Assembly: GCF_947495145.1 (NCBI RefSeq)
Contig: NZ_CANLXP010000013.1
Span: 35,828 to 99,827, forward strand
Length of the DNA stretch: 64,000 nucleotides
Origin: an uncultured Arthrobacter sp.
Lineage (GTDB): Bacteria > Actinomycetota > Actinomycetes > Actinomycetales > Micrococcaceae
Reading direction: 5' to 3'
A model generated the notes under the pieces. The model had not been told where the DNA came from. It searched no databases and saw nothing but the letters and a program-made list of their open reading frames with translations. The position numbers were made by a program, and so were the translations under genes. The first letter of the stretch is position 1, and each line of letters opens with the position of its first letter. Below are positions 10,401 to 19,208 of the stretch, piece after piece.

Positions 10401-11230
10401 ACTCCTCCTACGTAGTCAGAGTAGATCCCCGATACCTGCTCTGCAGTCAGTGCAGTCTTGTAGACAGCGAAGTCGTCGAAGGCTCCTCCGAAAAATGCGG
10501 CCCATGGGCCCGACCAGGGAACACGTCCGATCAGGCCGGAGCGGGTGCTGTTGGCGGCGGCCAGCTTGCTGAAGTCGAGGCTGACTGCTTCCTTCCGGAT
10601 CAGGTCGCCGTTGATGTAGTAGGCCACCGAACTGCCGTCGGACACCGTCGTGAGGTGCGCCCAGGTATTGGTTGGAAGTGGATTCGGCGCGACGGCCTTG
10701 ACCTCGGTGCCGGAGTTGGCGACGGCCTTCGACTGACCGCCCTCATTCGGAACCATGTACAGGCCCCAGTTGTCCGCCGGCAGTGCGTCGCTTCCCACGA
10801 TGTAGGCCCAGGGAAGCTGGTTGGCGTTGGCGCCGTCCCACTTGATCCAGGCGGAGACGGTCATCGCCGTCGTGTCCTTGAACAGACCGGCCGGAATATC
10901 CAGGTACGGCTTGTCGCTGGAGGAGGAGTTCTGCGCTCCCCCAGGGAAGAGACCAGCCTGCCCGGTGGCGGAAGAAGGTCCGTCACCGCGGCTCAAAGCT
11001 GGAGCATTCCGCACTCGGGCATCGAAGGCGTTTCCGAGGGAACCCTCGTTCTGGATCACTCCGGCGGAGGCATCTCCGTCGAAAGTGTACAGAATGGCCG
11101 GTTCCGGAGGCGCTTCTTCTGCACCTGCTGCAGGAATGCTCACGATGACCGAGGTGGCCGCCAAGGGAAGCCCGGTCAGTACTGCAAGCGCGGCCTTCAG
11201 GCCCCGCCTCTTGCTGTGGGAGTCTTTCAT
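7448..11230 (-). CDS. Secreted multidomain glycoside hydrolase (LamG-like, Ig-like Big_4-like, clan GH-A-like catalytic domain, CBM-like C-terminal domains)
   Basis: Signal peptide; N-terminal LamG-like region (AMTVSAWIKWDGAN..FDDFAVYKTALTAEQVSGIY); NVTRESGTATTAAITWDAVP Ig-like; FIPFNEVDLQW and SINITEWGAS fit the acid/base and nucleophile Glu motifs of clan GH-A. Confidence 0.8.
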   Translation of the reverse strand: MKDSHSKRRGLKAALAVLTGLPLAATSVIVSIPAAGAEEAPPEPAILYTFDGDASAGVIQNEGSLGNAFDARVRNAPALSRGDGPSSATGQAGLFPGGAQNSSSSDKPYLDIPAGLFKDTTAMTVSAWIKWDGANANQLPWAYIVGSDALPADNWGLYMVPNEGGQSKAVANSGTEVKAVAPNPLPTNTWAHLTTVSDGSSVAYYINGDLIRKEAVSLDFSKLAAANSTRSGLIGRVPWSGPWAAFFGGAFDDFAVYKTALTAEQVSGIYSDYVGGVASVERQNFDVSTPAGVAPALPGTVNVTRESGTATTAAITWDAVPSSAYATAGATFTVRGTITGWAQPLVANVTVSERPTTGVVVDFAKDTGEFRGGASGTLYGLGDEGSPTQALVNGAAMTNISQKPPFGTQHPGGDAFNIEDTFFDKYGEDLYLYTQDYYPDWPYNGGKRPGDDRTYARGEDGRLTGEYTAAANGTWDYLEVLEIVVDEVAREADNPEKYVFIPFNEVDLQWLNTNDLYNRFMHLGNQPNSYTPDGATDWVAAWNVITETYAKYGLERPKIAGPGDAAWRGEGNIKTVLNMAIATDTVPDIYVWHELRGYQWLPDRASLFRRYAAEVGLSPEQIPSINITEWGASTDMSSPANLLRWFAGFEAAKVDAQTAYWTASGTMSDNQAKVNAANGGWWLFKWYGDLTGSRTVQVTTGRELAIGAVDRESKRGQVIVGGIPTGRDGALSLTGLDDATFGGAVDVEVRENLVSGTDGIAGAPRVVVAADELPVVDGKVDLRIPSANSSSAYQVIVTPAAERNVEAAAAAQGERHVTEAETAGLQASSVRTPSGYRASGDRDVSGFSAVDSRAEWTVNVKTAGLYRLQVLGATPGAAAQHALFVDDAFSEVVQYGANAIKPSNVRTVARGSAEVYVHLEAGERTLSLRTSKDGSTLLPGAGDQGGVTLDRFELVRVGDSVNSESVEYPASTFRLIDGATLAKGSASLSEGSRVDLYPSTYESGYYDIAVAWDGPGGAKTTLTVNGREAATFNAKAPAWKSTVRVHLPEGISELELTSNATANVAAVTTTRAVEGDASIIRIEAEDLKTVGLSGTAAVSGFGDALTNGSGGGFVQGLGITNGNAADEGKLTIPRLKGFDKAGAYNAIVHFSNDDIEGTHDYNPQVVDLGLQANEQGVEGLAGRTTFRYTYTSTNFWEAVMPLDLTTNKGEITFGNTRPTLFIDEGATPSTGDDTVLPGYAVAPDVDWIAFAPFVLKANGK

Positions 11231-11260
11231 CTAAACCTCTACGTTGAGTAAGAACAATTA

Positions 11261-11274
11261 TGAAAGCGCTATCA
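11261..11274. promoter_or_regulatory. LacI-family operator-like palindrome O1
   Basis: TGAAAGCGCTATCA, 6/7 half-site symmetry, 31 bp upstream of the 11230 start codon. Confidence 0.7.
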
Positions 11275-11388
11275 TCGGTGGGGCCAGCCTAGCGCGGGCT
11301 CACCCAAGAACGCTAGTGCTATTTCTACTGCGACACATTTGACGGGCTCGTTACGTTTCTCCTACAAGCCCAGCCGCAGTACGTAACT

Positions 11389-11402
11389 TGATACCGGTTT
11401 CA
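11389..11402. promoter_or_regulatory. LacI-family operator-like palindrome O2
   Basis: TGATACCGGTTTCA, 6/7 half-site symmetry, upstream of GH36. Confidence 0.7.
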
Positions 11403-11424
11403 GAAAATGTATTGCGGAAGCTTC

Positions 11425-11438
11425 TGAAATCGGTATCA
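11425..11438. promoter_or_regulatory. LacI-family operator-like palindrome O3
   Basis: TGAAATCGGTATCA; with O2 forms a longer 17-bp inverted repeat (tgataccggtttcagaa...ttctgaaatcggtatca). Confidence 0.7.
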
Positions 11439-11486
11439 TCGGTAAGGTGATCGCAGTCACGGTCACGGAAATCGCATAGGAGCGAA

Positions 11487-13586
11487 GTGCCTAACAGTCT
11501 GTCCTGGGGTCAACCCAGCCTCACCCTCGAGTTCTCGTGGGACGTCGATGCCCCCGTTACCCTCGTAGGTGCCACGAGCAAAGAGGTGATGCTCAAGACC
11601 TCCAACCCAATGCCGGTCGTGGAAATCCTCACTCCGGGCTCCGGCCGCATTCCGGCCTCCAGCAGGCTCGCCCACACGACACTAGGGCAGTCACTGCGCT
11701 ACGTCTCGCATAAAGAGATCGAATCGCCATTCGGGCCGGCGCTTCAGGTCCGGATGGCCAGCGGGCCGATGGACGTCCTCCTTCGGCTGGAAATGCCCTA
11801 CGGCGTTGGCGCAGTGCGCTCGACCGTGACCATTACCAATACCTCAAGCGCCGACGACGTCATCCTCCAGGCGGTGACCTCCTGGTCCGCGGGATTCGGC
11901 GATGCCGGGCCCGGAACAGACCCGCTCACCGACTGGGAAGTCACCTCAGGCGTCAATGACTGGCTCGGTGAAGGGCGCTGGGATACCCGGGCGCTGCGCG
12001 GTCCGGACTTTCCACGCTTGGCGCAGGAACTTACCGGCCACAATCCCCGTGGATCAATGAGCCGTGTGTCGACCGGATCCTGGTCCACCGGCCACCATCT
12101 TCCCGTGGCCGCCCTCCACTCCGCCAGCGCCGGCGTGGCCTGGGCCTGGCAGATCGAACATAACGGCGCGTGGCGCTGGGAGATCGGCGAGGACACTGCC
12201 GGTGGTTATCTCGCGTTGTCCGGCCCCACCGAGCGCGACTCCGCGTGGACCAAGGTCCTGCGGCCCGGCGAATCCTTTGCCTCAGTGCCCGCATCCGTGG
12301 CGCTGGGCGCCGACCTGACCGACGTCATGGCTGCACTGACGGCGTTCCGTCGGGCAGCCCGCAGGGATCACGCTGACAATCGGAACCTGCCCGTCGTCTT
12401 CAACGACTACATGAACACGCTCGACGGCGATCCCACCACCGAGAAGCTGCTTCCGCTGATTCATGCTGCCGCCGCCGTCGGCGCGGAGATCTTCTGTATC
12501 GACGCTGGCTGGTACGACGACACCGGGTTCTGGTGGGACGGCGTCGGCGAATGGCTGCCCTCCACCACACGCTTCCCGAATGGACTGGGAGAAGTAATCG
12601 CGGAGATCCAGAAGCTTGGGATGGTGCCCGGACTCTGGCTTGAACCCGAGGTCATCGGCCTGCGCAGTCCTGTTGCCGAGCGGCTCCCGCATGAAGCGTT
12701 CCTCAGTCGCCACGGCGAGCGCATCGTCGAACACGGCCGGTATCACCTGGACCTGCGCCATCCTGCGGCAGTGAACCACCTGAATGAGGTGGTCGATCGG
12801 CTGGTCGCCGAGTTCGGCCTCGGATTCTTCAAGTTCGACTACAACATCGATCCGGGCAGCGGTACCGACGTAAATGCCGACAGCCCCGGCGACGGTCTCC
12901 TGTGCCACAACCGTGCGCAGCTCGCGTGGCTGGACTCGGTGCTTGACCGGCATCCGGATCTGGTCATCGAGAACTGCTCCTCGGGAGCCATGCGGATGGA
13001 TTTCGCACTGCTGTCCAGGCTCGCCATGCAATCGACCTCCGACCAGCAGGACTTCCTGAAGTACCCACCGATCGCAGCCTCGGCGCCGCTGTCCATGCTG
13101 CCGGAGCAGGCAGCGAGCTGGGCCTACCCGCAGCCCGGGATGAGCTTGGAGGAAGTGTCCTTCTGCCTCGCCACGGGCCTGCTTGGCCGGTTCTACCTCT
13201 CGGGCTACCTCAACAATATGGAGGAAGCTCAGCTGGGCCTGGTACGGGAAGCGGTCAGGCTCGCGAAAGAGTTGCGGGTCGACCTCCCGAGCTCCCACCC
13301 GTTCTGGCCGATCGGGCTGCCCGGCTGGACCGACGGATGGGTTTCCCTCGGACTGTCAGCTCCGGAACGGGACCTGGTGACCGTCTGGAACCGCAACGGC
13401 GAAACGGAAACCCACCTGTCCCTGCCGCACCTGGCCGGTTCGCCGATCACTATCTCCACTATCTTCCCTTCGGCGCTGCCGGAGTGGACTACCGCCTGGA
13501 ACCCGGATACAGCCACGTTGACCGTGCGCTGCCAACCCGGCGTTTCAGCCCGGATCCTCCAAATCACATCAACCGTCGAGGCCTGA
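11487..13586 (+). CDS. Alpha-galactosidase, GH36
   Basis: GTG start; GWYDDTGFWWDGVGEWLPSTTRFPNGLGEVIAEIQKLGMVPGLWLEPEVIG, FFKFDYNID, VIENCSSGAMRMDFALL match GH36 active-site blocks. Confidence 0.95.
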   Translation: MPNSLSWGQPSLTLEFSWDVDAPVTLVGATSKEVMLKTSNPMPVVEILTPGSGRIPASSRLAHTTLGQSLRYVSHKEIESPFGPALQVRMASGPMDVLLRLEMPYGVGAVRSTVTITNTSSADDVILQAVTSWSAGFGDAGPGTDPLTDWEVTSGVNDWLGEGRWDTRALRGPDFPRLAQELTGHNPRGSMSRVSTGSWSTGHHLPVAALHSASAGVAWAWQIEHNGAWRWEIGEDTAGGYLALSGPTERDSAWTKVLRPGESFASVPASVALGADLTDVMAALTAFRRAARRDHADNRNLPVVFNDYMNTLDGDPTTEKLLPLIHAAAAVGAEIFCIDAGWYDDTGFWWDGVGEWLPSTTRFPNGLGEVIAEIQKLGMVPGLWLEPEVIGLRSPVAERLPHEAFLSRHGERIVEHGRYHLDLRHPAAVNHLNEVVDRLVAEFGLGFFKFDYNIDPGSGTDVNADSPGDGLLCHNRAQLAWLDSVLDRHPDLVIENCSSGAMRMDFALLSRLAMQSTSDQQDFLKYPPIAASAPLSMLPEQAASWAYPQPGMSLEEVSFCLATGLLGRFYLSGYLNNMEEAQLGLVREAVRLAKELRVDLPSSHPFWPIGLPGWTDGWVSLGLSAPERDLVTVWNRNGETETHLSLPHLAGSPITISTIFPSALPEWTTAWNPDTATLTVRCQPGVSARILQITSTVEA

Positions 13587-13603
13587 GAACCTCACACACC
13601 ACC

Positions 13604-13629
13604 TTCCTGCGGACGTCCGCCCGCAGGAA
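13604..13629 (+). terminator. Intercistronic hairpin between GH36 and SBP
   Basis: ttcctgcgg-acgtccgc-ccgcaggaa. Confidence 0.6.
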
Positions 13630-13650
13630 CTACAAAAGGAGAGCAATTCG

Positions 13651-14967
13651 ATGAAGAAGTGCATCAGGGCGACAGCGCTTGTCGCCGCTGCGACCTCGCT
13701 GGTCTTGGCTGGCTGCAGCGATCCCGGGGCCGGAAGCACCGCTGCGGAAGGTCCCGTTGAGTGGCCTGCGCAGGACACCGATCTTGCCGGGACCACGCTC
13801 ACCATCTGGGCCGCGCAGAACTCGAACACCGTACCGGAAAGCGTTGTGGCCGGTTTCGAAGAACTGACCGGCGCCGAGGTCGAGGTCGAAACCATCCCCG
13901 ACCCCTACGAGCAAGGCGTCCAGACCAAGGTGGCCACCGGAGACAAGCCCGACCTCGCGTTCTGGCAGCCCACCGCCTCACAGCTGACAGCGTTGAACGC
14001 ATCCACCAACCTCCAGCCACTGAACGACGCTCCCTGGGTGGAGTCGCTTAAGCCCGAGCTGCAGGACATGACCGGAATCCTCGAAGACACCCGGTATGCC
14101 GCACTGATCACCACTCCGGCCGTCGAGGGCGTCTACTACAACAAGGAGGTTTTCGAGGAGGCAGGCATTTCGGAGCTGCCGACCGACTGGGATACCTTCG
14201 TGGAGCTCGGACGGGAACTGAAGGGCCAGGGAGTCACCCCGTTCTACGAGATGGGCGCAGACCGCTGGGCCACGCAGTGGTGGGTGCAGGTTCAGCTGGC
14301 CGAAGCCGCCAAGGACGGCTTGTGGGATCGCGTGAACGCCGGTGAGGAGAAGTTCACCGATGAGACCATTCAGGGTGCGATCGATAACTACAACGGCCTC
14401 ATCGAAGAGGGTCTCTTCAACGAGGACATCAAGACCGCTACCTTCGAGGACCAGGGAGACGCCCTCCTCGCAGGAGACGCCGCCATGGTCGTCCAGGTGA
14501 ACTCGTTCTTCTCACAGCTCCAGGCCAAGACCGACACGGCCGAGCTGAACGAAAAGATCGGCTTCTTCCCGATCGGTCCCGGCGGCAACGTCGGCACCTT
14601 CATCCCGGACCAGAGCAACGCCCTCGTCGCCTTCAAGACCGGCGATGCAGAGAAGGAAGCAGCATCACGCCAGCTCCTCAGCTACTGGATGGGCGAGGGT
14701 TACGGCGACTTCGTTGCCGCGCAGTCGACCGTGTCCCTGCAGGACAGCGTAACCACCCCCGAGGACGTCCCCGAAGCGCTCCTTTCCGTCAGTGACTCGC
14801 TGGGCGATTCGGTTCCGTCGATGCAGGCTGCCGCCATTGCCAACCCGGACCTGTACATTTTCCTCGCCGATATGATCCAGGGCACGAAGACGCCCGAGGA
14901 AGTAGCGCAGGCCACCCAGGACCAGTTCGCCGAACTCGCCCGGGCGCAGGGCGCAACCGGGTTCTAA
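13651..14967 (+). CDS. ABC transporter sugar-binding lipoprotein (SBP family 1)
   Basis: Lipobox VLAGCSDPG; TLTIWAAQNSNTVPESVVAGFEELTGAEVEVETIPD; RBS aaaggag. Confidence 0.95.
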   Translation: MKKCIRATALVAAATSLVLAGCSDPGAGSTAAEGPVEWPAQDTDLAGTTLTIWAAQNSNTVPESVVAGFEELTGAEVEVETIPDPYEQGVQTKVATGDKPDLAFWQPTASQLTALNASTNLQPLNDAPWVESLKPELQDMTGILEDTRYAALITTPAVEGVYYNKEVFEEAGISELPTDWDTFVELGRELKGQGVTPFYEMGADRWATQWWVQVQLAEAAKDGLWDRVNAGEEKFTDETIQGAIDNYNGLIEEGLFNEDIKTATFEDQGDALLAGDAAMVVQVNSFFSQLQAKTDTAELNEKIGFFPIGPGGNVGTFIPDQSNALVAFKTGDAEKEAASRQLLSYWMGEGYGDFVAAQSTVSLQDSVTTPEDVPEALLSVSDSLGDSVPSMQAAAIANPDLYIFLADMIQGTKTPEEVAQATQDQFAELARAQGATGF

Positions 14968-14974
14968 TCGAGAA

Positions 14975-15009
14975 AAAGGGGTGCCGGCGCTCTGCGTCGG
15001 CACCCCTTT
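14975..15009 (+). terminator. Intercistronic hairpin/attenuator between SBP and permeases
   Basis: aaaggggtgccg-gcgctctgcgt-cggcacccctttc, with A-tract before and T-tract after. Confidence 0.75.
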
Positions 15010-15025
15010 CAGGAAAGGCACCATC

Positions 15026-15964
15026 ATGACTGCGAGTATCACCTCAACGCGGAAAGAGGCACCGCCTCAATCGACAGCGCCGACTCCGCGACCGGATCGC
15101 AGGCACAAGGACCATCCGCTCTGGTTCCTCGTTCCCGCCCTGATTGTCCTCGTGGTCTTCTTCTTCATCCCCACGGTGTTCAACTTTGTCTACGCCTTCA
15201 CAGACTGGTCCAGCTTCAAGTCAGCGATCAATTTCATCGGCACCGAGAACTTTGTATCGCTGTTCTCCAACGGCACACTGCTCAACTCCCTGAAGGTCAC
15301 TTTGATCTATGCGGTGCTGGTAGCGATCTTCCAGAACCTCTTCGGCCTGATACTTGCCCTGCTGCTGGAACGGGACACCAAAGTGAACCGCGCAGTGCGG
15401 GTGGCGTTCTTTGTTCCCGTCATCATGTCTGCGCTCGCCGTCGGCTACATCTTCCAGGCCCTCCTGAAGCCCGGGGGTGCGTTGAACGGCATCCTTAGCT
15501 TCGTCTCCGGCTCCGAGGTATCCATCGCATGGCTGGGCAACACCACCTGGACTATCGTCGTAGTTGCGCTCGTGCATGCCTGGAAATGGATGGGCCTCTC
15601 GATGCTCATCTATCTGGCCGGCCTGAAGACCATCAGTGAGGACGTCGTCGAGGCCGCGAAGATCGACGGCGCATCTTGGTGGGCAACCTTCCGCAAAATC
15701 CGCTTCCCGCTTCTGGCACCGGCCGTCACCTTCAATGTTGCAACGGCTCTGCTCGGCTCCATGAACGGCTTCGACATCGTTCAGGCCACCACCGAGGGCG
15801 GACCCGGCGGAACCACGGAGCTTTTGAACATTTTCATCTTTCGTACCTTCGGCCAGGGGCTCTTTGCCCAGGCGACAACCATGAGCCTGGTCTTGTTCCT
15901 GACCGTCATGATCCTGGCCTTCCCCCTAATCTCGATTCTCCGCAAGAGGGAGGACGTACTGTGA
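15026..15964 (+). CDS. Sugar ABC transporter permease (MalF/UgpA-like)
   Basis: Start taken at ATG 15026 after RBS gaaagg, not at 14981 inside the hairpin; EDVVEAAKIDGASWWATFRKIRFPLLAP EAA motif. Confidence 0.95.
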   Translation: MTASITSTRKEAPPQSTAPTPRPDRRHKDHPLWFLVPALIVLVVFFFIPTVFNFVYAFTDWSSFKSAINFIGTENFVSLFSNGTLLNSLKVTLIYAVLVAIFQNLFGLILALLLERDTKVNRAVRVAFFVPVIMSALAVGYIFQALLKPGGALNGILSFVSGSEVSIAWLGNTTWTIVVVALVHAWKWMGLSMLIYLAGLKTISEDVVEAAKIDGASWWATFRKIRFPLLAPAVTFNVATALLGSMNGFDIVQATTEGGPGGTTELLNIFIFRTFGQGLFAQATTMSLVLFLTVMILAFPLISILRKREDVL

Positions 15965-16824
15965 GCACTACAACTGCCGCGCTGAACCGGCGTCGTCGAA
16001 CCGCCAGCGAGAAGCGGCGGTTCATTCAGCCGGCCTTCGCCTTGGCTGCGGCCGTGCTGCTCCTCGGTGTGCCGTTCTGGCTGGTGATCAGCACCGCTGG
16101 AAAAAACCAGGCCGAAGCCTTCAATCCCAATCTCGCTCCGCCATCCGACTGGCGGCTCTTCGAAAACTTCGCCCAGGTCTTCGACGACGGGCGCATGGTA
16201 ACGGCGTTCTTCGGAAGCCTGCTCGTGATGGTTCCGGCTGTGTTTGGCGTACTGCTACTCGGTTCCATGGCCGCCTGGGTACTCGGCCGGCGCAGCAGCA
16301 GGGGCATGGCCATGGTCTACGCGCTCGCGATCAGCGGCATTGTGTTGCCTCCTGCCGTCGTCACTGTGGTCCTCCTGCTTCGCCAGCTAGGCCTCGCGGG
16401 CACCGCCGTCGGCATGATCGGCGTGTACATGGGGATGTACCTGTCCACGGTGATCTTCTTCGTCACAGGGTTCGTCCGAACTATTCCACCGGAATTGGAG
16501 GAAGCGGCGCGCGTTGACGGAGCGTCCCCGATCAAGGTGTTCGCGCGCATTATCCTGCCGCTGCTGGTCCCGGTCCTGGCCACAGCAACCATTTTGATCT
16601 GCCTGTACATCTGGAACGACGTGTTCTACGCGCTCTTCGTCATCGGTGGGCGTATCGATACACTGCCGCTGAACTTGTACCAGGTAGCCAGCGCCGGCCT
16701 ATACCTGCAGAACTGGCACCTCATCTTCTCCTACATCATTCTCATGAGCCTGCCGCTGCTCATCACGTTCATCGTGGCGCAACGTAAGATCATTTCAGGA
16801 ATCACGAGTGGAGCGGTCAAGTGA
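15961..16824 (+). CDS. Carbohydrate ABC transporter permease (MalG-like)
   Basis: GTG start overlapping the previous stop; ELEEAARVDGASPIKVFARIILPLLVP EAA motif. Confidence 0.95.
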   Translation: MSTTTAALNRRRRTASEKRRFIQPAFALAAAVLLLGVPFWLVISTAGKNQAEAFNPNLAPPSDWRLFENFAQVFDDGRMVTAFFGSLLVMVPAVFGVLLLGSMAAWVLGRRSSRGMAMVYALAISGIVLPPAVVTVVLLLRQLGLAGTAVGMIGVYMGMYLSTVIFFVTGFVRTIPPELEEAARVDGASPIKVFARIILPLLVPVLATATILICLYIWNDVFYALFVIGGRIDTLPLNLYQVASAGLYLQNWHLIFSYIILMSLPLLITFIVAQRKIISGITSGAVK

Positions 16825-17942
16825 GCGTTGGCGAGGTGTCCGACTTATCGGCGCAACGCATCGCGGAAACAAGACCCGTCTCCCCTCAAGGACTGATGTA
16901 CGGGGAGTTCTTGACAACGTCAAAGCGGAAACAGCGCTCGCCGGTTATTGCCGACGTCGCACGCCTTGCCGGAGTGTCGGTGCCCACAGTGTCCCGCGTC
17001 CTTACGGGGGCAGCGCGCGTGAGTCCTGTGAAGCGGCAGAGCGTACTCGACGCGATCGCAGCTCTGAACTATCGCCCGAGCGCCGCCGCGAGGTCGGTCG
17101 CATCAAAAAGGGCGAGCGTTGTGGGTGTCATTGCGGGCAACACCTCGCAGTACGGGTATGCGGAAACCATCCGCGGCATCGAGATTGCCGCCCGAGCGCA
17201 AGGTTTCATTGTCTCGATCGCGGTCGTGGAGACCACAGCGGATGACGACGTCGAACGCGCAGTCTCACTGGTGCTGGGCCAGGACCTCGCTGGCGTACTC
17301 GCTCTGAAGTTCGACCCTCCCGGAGTAGCAGCGCTGAGCAAGATGCCGGACTACGTACCCACCGTCGCTATTTCCGGTGTGCGGGACACCAGCATCCCGC
17401 AGGCGGTCCTTGATGAGACCCGCGCGGCCGAGGAACTGACGAAATATCTCCTCGGGCTCGGGCACAAGACCGTTCACCATGTTCGCGTTCCACCGTCACG
17501 GCGCGAAGACGGACGCACCACTGGGTGGCGGCGTGCGCTTCGCAAGGCGGGTGCCCCTGTTCCGCCGCTGCTCGACGCAAGCTGGAGCCCGGGATCGGGA
17601 CGGGATATTGGCAGGTCGTTGGCCTCGGACCCATCGGTCACCGCGGTATTTTGCGGCAACGACGAGATAGCAATGGGCGTCATCCGGGGGCTCGCCGACG
17701 AAGGTGTCAGGACTCCCGACGACATCAGCGTGGTCGGTTTCGATGATCACCCGCTATCCGACCTCTGGAGTCCTTCAATCACCACCGCCAGACAGGATTT
17801 CTGCAACCTGGGACAGCGTGCTTTCGGGCTGTTGCTTGAGCAGCTCAACGACGGGGAGAAACCGAAGCGGTTCTCCTCGGAACGGCCCGCGGTGATCGTG
17901 CGGGAGAGCGCTGCTGTGCCGCGCGCCGACCGCGTACCGTAG
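16821..17942 (+). CDS. LacI-family transcriptional regulator
   Basis: VIADVARLAGVSVPTVSRVLTGAARVSPVKRQSVLDAIAALNYRPSAAARSV HTH; periplasmic-binding-like C-terminus; overlaps the permease stop (GTGA). Confidence 0.95.
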   Translation: MSVGEVSDLSAQRIAETRPVSPQGLMYGEFLTTSKRKQRSPVIADVARLAGVSVPTVSRVLTGAARVSPVKRQSVLDAIAALNYRPSAAARSVASKRASVVGVIAGNTSQYGYAETIRGIEIAARAQGFIVSIAVVETTADDDVERAVSLVLGQDLAGVLALKFDPPGVAALSKMPDYVPTVAISGVRDTSIPQAVLDETRAAEELTKYLLGLGHKTVHHVRVPPSRREDGRTTGWRRALRKAGAPVPPLLDASWSPGSGRDIGRSLASDPSVTAVFCGNDEIAMGVIRGLADEGVRTPDDISVVGFDDHPLSDLWSPSITTARQDFCNLGQRAFGLLLEQLNDGEKPKRFSSERPAVIVRESAAVPRADRVP

Positions 17943-18002
17943 TAACGGCCCTCGGGTGGGCGGACACGATCCTGCAGTTTCCCGCTCCCCCTACCCCTCG
18001 CC

Positions 18003-18085
18003 GAGGCGAGTTTACGCGAATTCGCTGCGCCGTCGTCGTTCTGTTGGGTCACAAAGTGCAGAATTGTGCCCGGAACGGGCGGGCT
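18003..18085. repeat. Dispersed intergenic repeat, copy B
   Basis: gaggcgagtttacgcgaattcgctgcgccgtcgtcgttctgttgggtcacaaagtgcagaattgtgcccggaacgggcgggct; matches 7241-7324. Confidence 0.75.
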
Positions 18086-18962
18086 ACGCCTGCGGGAGCT
18101 GCTTGGCTTCGGCGATGCGGGCGAACGCGTGGATGTCGAGCACCTCGCCGCGGGCGGACGGGTCAACACCGGCCCGGGCCAATGCCTCGCCCGCGAGGGC
18201 ACCGCTGCCGGCCCACCCTGCGAGCGCCGCGCGGAGTGTTTTGCGTCGTTGGGAGAAGGCCGCATCGATGACGGCGAACACTTCCTCGCGTGAAGCAGGG
18301 GTTTTGGGCTGCTCATGTCGCTCGAAGGCGACCAGGCCGGACGCGATCTTCGGCGCCGGCCAGAACACGTTCATGCCGATCACGCCGGCCTTACGCATCT
18401 TCCCGTACCACTGGGCCTTGACCGACGGCACGCCGTACACCTTGGATCCGGGAGGCGCGGCCAGGCGATCGGCAACCTCGTCCTGCACCATCACCAGTCC
18501 GTGCCGCAGCGACGGGAAGTGCGCGAGCAAGTGCAGCACCACGGGAACGGCCACGTTGTACGGGAGGTTGGCCACCAGCGCGGTGGGTTCGGCCGGGAGT
18601 TCGGTGACGCGCATCGCGTCGCCCTGCAGCACGTCGCAGAAGGCAGCCCGCTCGGGGCGCCACTGCGCGATGGTCTGCGGCAGGCGTGCGGCCAGCACCG
18701 GGTCGATTTCGACGGCCACCACGCGCTGCGCGGCGTCCAGCAGACCCAAAGTCAGTGAGCCAAGTCCGGGTCCAACCTCGAGCACGGTCTCGGCCGGGTC
18801 GACCGCTGCGGCAGCGACGATCCGGCGAATGGTGTTGCCGTCGATGACGAAGTTCTGGCCCAGCGTCTTGGTGGGACGGATGCCCAGTTCCTCGGCCAGC
18901 CGACGGATCTCGCTCGCGCCGAGCAGTGCCGTTGCCGCGGATGGGCTCGCCTTGTCTTTCAC
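18084..18962 (-). CDS. ksgA: 16S rRNA (adenine1518/1519-N6)-dimethyltransferase
   Basis: [24 protein letters not shown]...[12 protein letters not shown]...[14 protein letters not shown]. Confidence 0.97.
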   Translation of the reverse strand: MKDKASPSAATALLGASEIRRLAEELGIRPTKTLGQNFVIDGNTIRRIVAAAAVDPAETVLEVGPGLGSLTLGLLDAAQRVVAVEIDPVLAARLPQTIAQWRPERAAFCDVLQGDAMRVTELPAEPTALVANLPYNVAVPVVLHLLAHFPSLRHGLVMVQDEVADRLAAPPGSKVYGVPSVKAQWYGKMRKAGVIGMNVFWPAPKIASGLVAFERHEQPKTPASREEVFAVIDAAFSQRRKTLRAALAGWAGSGALAGEALARAGVDPSARGEVLDIHAFARIAEAKQLPQA

Positions 18963-19208
18963 CTAGCCATCGTAGCGGGACCCGGCTGACCAGCCCTGCA
19001 GGCGGGTCCTGCTGGGACCCGTTCCAGTCTGCTCAGTTTTCGGTGGTGACCACCGTCGTCGTCGGCGTACTGACGCGGCGGGGCCGGAACCGGAGTGGTG
19101 AAAGGTGAGCAAATCGGGACAGGGTCGGGACGAAGTCAGAACAAGCCCGCCGGAAACAGCAACGCCCCCGCCGACACCGGCAGGGGCGCTGAACAAGCTG
19201 CGAAAGGG

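Noticed and set aside
12282-13298. 338-aa minus-strand ORF
   Set aside because: Antisense to the GH36 alpha-galactosidase.
14981-15025. Upstream start for the first permease at 14981
   Set aside because: It lies inside the intercistronic hairpin; ATG 15026 has a better ribosome-binding site and gives a normal N-terminus.
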